Source: Actinomycetota bacterium
GTDB taxonomy: Bacteria; Actinomycetota; Nitriliruptoria; Nitriliruptorales; Nitriliruptoraceae
Reading direction: 5' to 3'
NCBI GenBank assembly: GCA_019347575.1
Contig: JAHWKY010000025.1
Location: 1-64,000, forward strand
DNA: 64,000 bases
Shown here piece after piece: positions 61,194-64,000 of this stretch. Within the stretch, counting starts at the first letter, position 1. Each line of letters begins with the position of its first letter. Both the position numbers and the translations under genes were made by a program. The notes beneath the pieces are model-generated. The model was not told where the DNA came from, made no database searches, and saw nothing but the letters and a program-made list of their open reading frames with translations.

Positions 61194-63308
61194 TCAGCGT
61201 GGCTCCACGCCGACGCGGGCCTCGACGACGACGCCCCGAGGATGGCTGTTCTGGACGCGCACCGTCCCGCCGACGTCGTCCATCGCTCGGCGGAGGTTGC
61301 GTAGCCCGATGCCCTCGCTGCTGGACTCGGTCCGGGGGCCGAGCCCGAGCCCATCGTCGCGGATGCGCAGCACCACCTCGCCTTGCTCCTCCTCGAGGTG
61401 GATGCGGATCAGCGCGCAGCGGGCGTGGCGCCACGCGTTGATGAGCGCCTCGTGGGCGACGCGGTACAGCGCACGTTCGATGTCGGAGGGCAGGCGCTGC
61501 TGCTCGCTAGGCACGTCCACGAGCACCTGGATGCCACTGTCCGACGAGAACGAGGTCGCCAGCGAGCGCAGCGCCACCGGCAGCCCGCGGCGCGATGCGG
61601 GCAGGAACGACAGCGCCCGCACCGCCTGGTCGATCTCCCACTTGCCGCGGTCGGCGAGGCTGCCCAGCCGGACGAACCGCGACGACCAGTGGGAGTCGGA
61701 CGGCAGCTCGCCGGCCGCCTGCCGCGACAGCAGGCCCATCGCGACGAACAGCTGGCCGACGGTGTCGTGCAGGTCGGCTCCGATGCGCTCGCGCTCGCCC
61801 GTCACCGCCTGGTCACGAGCGGACTCCTCGACGGCGGTGCGCAGCGCCCGCCGCGTGGCGACCTCAGCCACCCCGCGACCGACGATCTCCAGGAACGATC
61901 GCTCCTCGGCTGGCAGCGACTGCGGGCGGACCCGCAGCGCCCCGATGGTGCGGGCGCCGACGCGCATGGGGACCGCGAGCAGCCCGTCGTCGATCGCGAC
62001 ACACCCCAGCTCGCGCCTCCACGCGTCGCGCTCGGTCGCGGTGGCCGTCGCGGCGTTGAGGCGGTCGCGCAGGGGGCGCTTGCGCAGCGCGATGCTGTCG
62101 ACCTCGATGCCGTGCTGGGCGAGCAGCTCGTTGAGCTTGGTCACCAGCCGTGGCGCGTCCGCCCGCTCGGTGATGGCGGTGGACAGGGCGTAGAGCACCT
62201 CGAGGCTGAGCAGCTGGCGTCGGAGCCGCGTGAGCAGCGAGGCGCGCTCGAGCGCCGCGGCCGCGATGGCCGCCAGGGTCAGCGCCGCGCGACGCTCCTC
62301 GCCCCGGAGTCGCTGGCCTTCGCGCAGGCCCAGCAGCACCGCCCCGCGCGCGTGGCCGGCGCCGGACGGCAGCGGCAGCACGACGTGGCTGACGTCCTCG
62401 GCGCTGCCCACGATGCCGCGCAGCCACTGGTCGGGACCGAACTCGACCGGGTCGGGCCGCTCGGTCCACGCCTCGGTCACACGCTCGCGGATGTGGTCGG
62501 GGACGAGTTCGAACGGGACCGGCGCGACCTCCTCACCCACCCCGCGCGTCGCCAGCGTGGTGATCTGCGTGTGCTCGAGGTCGAACAGGGCGATGGCGCA
62601 GGACTCCGCGCCGGTGAGGTCGAGGTAGGCGTCCACGAGGGCGCCCGCGGCCTGCTCGGGCTCCAGCGTCGAGACGAGGGCCGCTCCCCCGCGTGCGAGC
62701 GCCTCCTGCGCTCGGGCGCGCTGCTTGGTGCTCTCGTAGAGCCGGGCGTTGCGGACGGCGACCCCGGCGTACGCCCCGATGGCATCCAGGGTGACCAGTT
62801 CGTGCACGCCGAAGCTGCGCGCCTGGGCGTAGTCGACCGCCATGAGCCCGCACGGCGTGCCGGCGGCGCGCAGGGGAACGAGCACCGCCGAGCGCACGTC
62901 GAAGCGCTCGACCCACGACCGCGGGATGAGCTCGCTGGCGGCCGGATCCTCGACCGCCACGGAGTTCTCGGACGTCAGCAGCTCCCACACGGGCGAGCGC
63001 GGGGGAACCCGGATCGAGCCCATCCCCCGGAACGCCGCCCACAGGTCGCCGTCGCTGGCGGTGGCGATGGAGACGGCGGGGCGGAGCAGGTGGCCCTCCA
63101 GCAGGAACAGGCTGCAGCGGTCGGCAGCGACCGCCTCCCGCGCCATGTCGCCCAGGAGCCGCAGGACCTCGTCCAGTTCCAGCGTCGAGTTCAGGGCCAG
63201 CGCGACGCGGTGCAGCAGGTCGCCGCCGAGGTGGCCGGGCGGGCCGCCCTCGGACGAGGACGCCCGCCCGCCACCGCTGGGCATGCCGACCAGCCGCGCC
63301 CCGCCCAC
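61194..63308 (-). CDS. GAF-domain histidine kinase (HisKA_3), paralogue of kinase 1
   Basis: A 704-residue sensor kinase. I chose the GTG at 63308 behind GGAGG; an upstream GTG at 63323 is possible. Same architecture as the 49142 kinase: GAF repeats (DRCSLFLLEGHLLRPAVSIAT; AAGTPCGLMAVDYAQARSFG; LLAVPMRVGARTIGALRV), phospho-site RERIGADLHDTVGQLFVAMGL, HATPase HEALINAWRHARCA and IRDDGLGLG. Soluble. It is followed by its likely partner at 60355. Copy J of the shared promoter lies upstream. Confidence 0.9.
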   Translation of the reverse strand: MGGARLVGMPSGGGRASSSEGGPPGHLGGDLLHRVALALNSTLELDEVLRLLGDMAREAVAADRCSLFLLEGHLLRPAVSIATASDGDLWAAFRGMGSIRVPPRSPVWELLTSENSVAVEDPAASELIPRSWVERFDVRSAVLVPLRAAGTPCGLMAVDYAQARSFGVHELVTLDAIGAYAGVAVRNARLYESTKQRARAQEALARGGAALVSTLEPEQAAGALVDAYLDLTGAESCAIALFDLEHTQITTLATRGVGEEVAPVPFELVPDHIRERVTEAWTERPDPVEFGPDQWLRGIVGSAEDVSHVVLPLPSGAGHARGAVLLGLREGQRLRGEERRAALTLAAIAAAALERASLLTRLRRQLLSLEVLYALSTAITERADAPRLVTKLNELLAQHGIEVDSIALRKRPLRDRLNAATATATERDAWRRELGCVAIDDGLLAVPMRVGARTIGALRVRPQSLPAEERSFLEIVGRGVAEVATRRALRTAVEESARDQAVTGERERIGADLHDTVGQLFVAMGLLSRQAAGELPSDSHWSSRFVRLGSLADRGKWEIDQAVRALSFLPASRRGLPVALRSLATSFSSDSGIQVLVDVPSEQQRLPSDIERALYRVAHEALINAWRHARCALIRIHLEEEQGEVVLRIRDDGLGLGPRTESSSEGIGLRNLRRAMDDVGGTVRVQNSHPRGVVVEARVGVEPR

Positions 63309-63353
63309 GATCGCCTCCTGCACCGGGGATCCGTGGAGATCCCCTACTCACTG

Positions 63354-63381
63354 GTACGGACGAACCCCCCAGGCCGTAACG
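63354..63381 (-). promoter_or_regulatory. Shared promoter element, copy J (kinase 2)
   Basis: Minus strand: CGTTAC, 16 bases, CCGTAC, then CAGTGAGTAGGGG. 45 bases before the GTG at 63308. Confidence 0.78.
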
Positions 63382-63563
63382 CGGCTGGCGCAACTGTTCT
63401 GCTGGCGCACACCCGGGCTCGGCAGCGCGCGACCCGGATCGGGGGCCTGTGGCGCGTTGCGGCGAGTCCGCCGGTGTGCGCTGTGCGGTGTTCGGCTCCT
63501 GCTGAGCGCACGTTCAGGCATCGGTTCTCGACCGTTTCCGCGCACCTTTCCGTCCATCGTTCG

Positions 63564-63649
63564 GGGGAAGCAGTCACCCGGCTATTGGGGTGAGTTCTCA
63601 TCCTCTATTCGGGGTGATAACTCACCCCTTCTTCGGTCGGAACTCACCC
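63564..63649. promoter_or_regulatory. Array of four phased GGGTGA-N4-TCACCC operators
   Basis: Sites centred near 63571, 63595, 63619 and 63641, i.e. 22-24 bases apart. The third (63611-63628, GGGGTGA-TAAC-TCACCCC) is perfect over 7 bases; the second is GGGGTGA-GTTC-TCATCC; the outer two keep a TCACCC half. The array lies in the 556-base gap 63382-63937, ~190 bases upstream of copy J and ~290 bases before the plus-strand gene at 63938. The rest of the gap holds no gene I can support. Confidence 0.65.
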
Positions 63650-63859
63650 TCTCGAGTGGCTGACGGGGGCCGGAAGATGCGGGGCTCGCTCGCGCGAACC
63701 GGCGCGTATACCACTGTAGGGACCGGTCTAGGCCATCTTCGCCCCGAGCCGAGAGGCCTGTAGTGCTACGAAGCACAGGCGGCCGCCGTATCCACATCAC
63801 CGAGAACCGGATGAAAGGCCGAGCTATCGATCCGGGGGTTCTCCAGCACTAGTTGGGTG

Positions 63860-63887
63860 CGTAACTTCCCGAATGGAAGCGACGTTG
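63860..63887 (+). promoter_or_regulatory. Possible plus-strand copy of the shared promoter (weak)
   Basis: CGTAAC at 63860 and ACGTTG at the exact 16-base spacing, keeping the CGT core of the -10 only. It lies ~50 bases before the ATG at 63938. Confidence 0.3.
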
Positions 63888-63937
63888 ACCCCGATGATCG
63901 GCCGCATGGCCGTCACCGGGGTCGGGAGGCAGCACCG

Positions 63938-64000
63938 ATGACCGCACTCGCCATAGCCCCAGACGGCAGGGGGCACGTCGCGGACGGTGCACTGGCCCGA
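63938..64000 (+). CDS. Start of an unidentified gene, cut by the right edge
   Basis: The ATG at 63938 follows GGGAGG by 8 bases and the frame is open for 21 codons to the window end (MTALAIAPDGRGHVADGALAR). Too short to identify. It is the only plus-strand gene in the right-hand 30 kb besides the decayed patch. Confidence 0.5.
   Translation, partial: MTALAIAPDGRGHVADGALAR

Noticed and set aside
63564-63649. Short repeats spaced 22-24 bases as a CRISPR array
   Set aside because: The repeats are palindromic half-sites of 6-7 bases with variable arms, not 25-37-base repeats, and no cas gene is near.
1-64000. Insertion sequences, integrases or prophage genes
   Set aside because: No transposase or integrase motif was recognised; the capsid-like end of the 183-residue protein alone does not make a prophage, and the truncated gene at 63938 is too short to judge.

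Overview
The window is very GC-rich, with GTG/TTG starts, GTGA/ATGA gene overlaps and phosphatidylinositol-mannoside (PIM) genes. This points to an actinobacterium. The gene order thrS - HIT - pgsA - acyltransferase - pimA, with pdxS further on, is the order known from Mycobacterium. The abundant Calx-beta and cell-wall-binding-repeat-2 surface proteins suggest a deep-branching lineage such as Nitriliruptoria, but that is inference only.

Left part (1 to about 24.5 kb), mostly housekeeping. An SGNH-hydrolase tail runs into a pdxS that has lost its C-terminus (a junction near base 165). Then come a DUF3048 lipoprotein, an HtpX/LemA pair, the PIM operon (pgsA-patA-pimA), an EF-G-like GTPase, HIT and thrS. 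These are followed by a membrane metalloprotease, tRNA-Val(CAC), a Na/Pi-type transporter with a PhoU protein, an anti-sigma factor, a divergent Lgt, an M23 protease, a VanW protein, two methyltransferases, a DUF2332 protein and a LuxR-type regulator.

Right part (about 24.5 to 64 kb), accessory, almost all on the minus strand. Eleven transcription units start with the same promoter-like element: CGTAAC, exactly 16 bases, then CCGTAC, followed by a downstream AGTAG-type stretch. The last base of the element lies about 25-70 bases from the start codon. I saw none in front of the left-hand genes. The units encode: a wall-associated M23 protease plus a membrane protein; a protein of unknown function; a decayed PIN-domain gene with a coiled-coil membrane partner; a small protein with an OLD-family ATPase/TOPRIM nuclease; a long operon for a SpaA-domain surface protein, a Liv-type ABC transporter (with a LivM-LivG fusion) and two lipoproteins; a secreted protein; two Calx-beta/CWB2 proteins; and two paralogous GAF histidine kinases and two LuxR-type regulators. 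Several units also carry a palindrome, GGGTGA-N4-TCACCC, upstream of the promoter, singly or in arrays spaced about 22-24 bases.

My reading is that the right part is one regulon for cell-surface and defence-like functions. A dedicated (ECF-like) sigma factor would drive it, and the NarL/LuxR response regulators that it encodes would tune it. Of the six such regulators here, only two have intact receiver domains, and both lie next to a kinase. Between 29.3 and 31.9 kb there is a decayed patch: a frameshifted PIN gene, a truncated TacA-TacT fusion and a broken secreted-protein gene.
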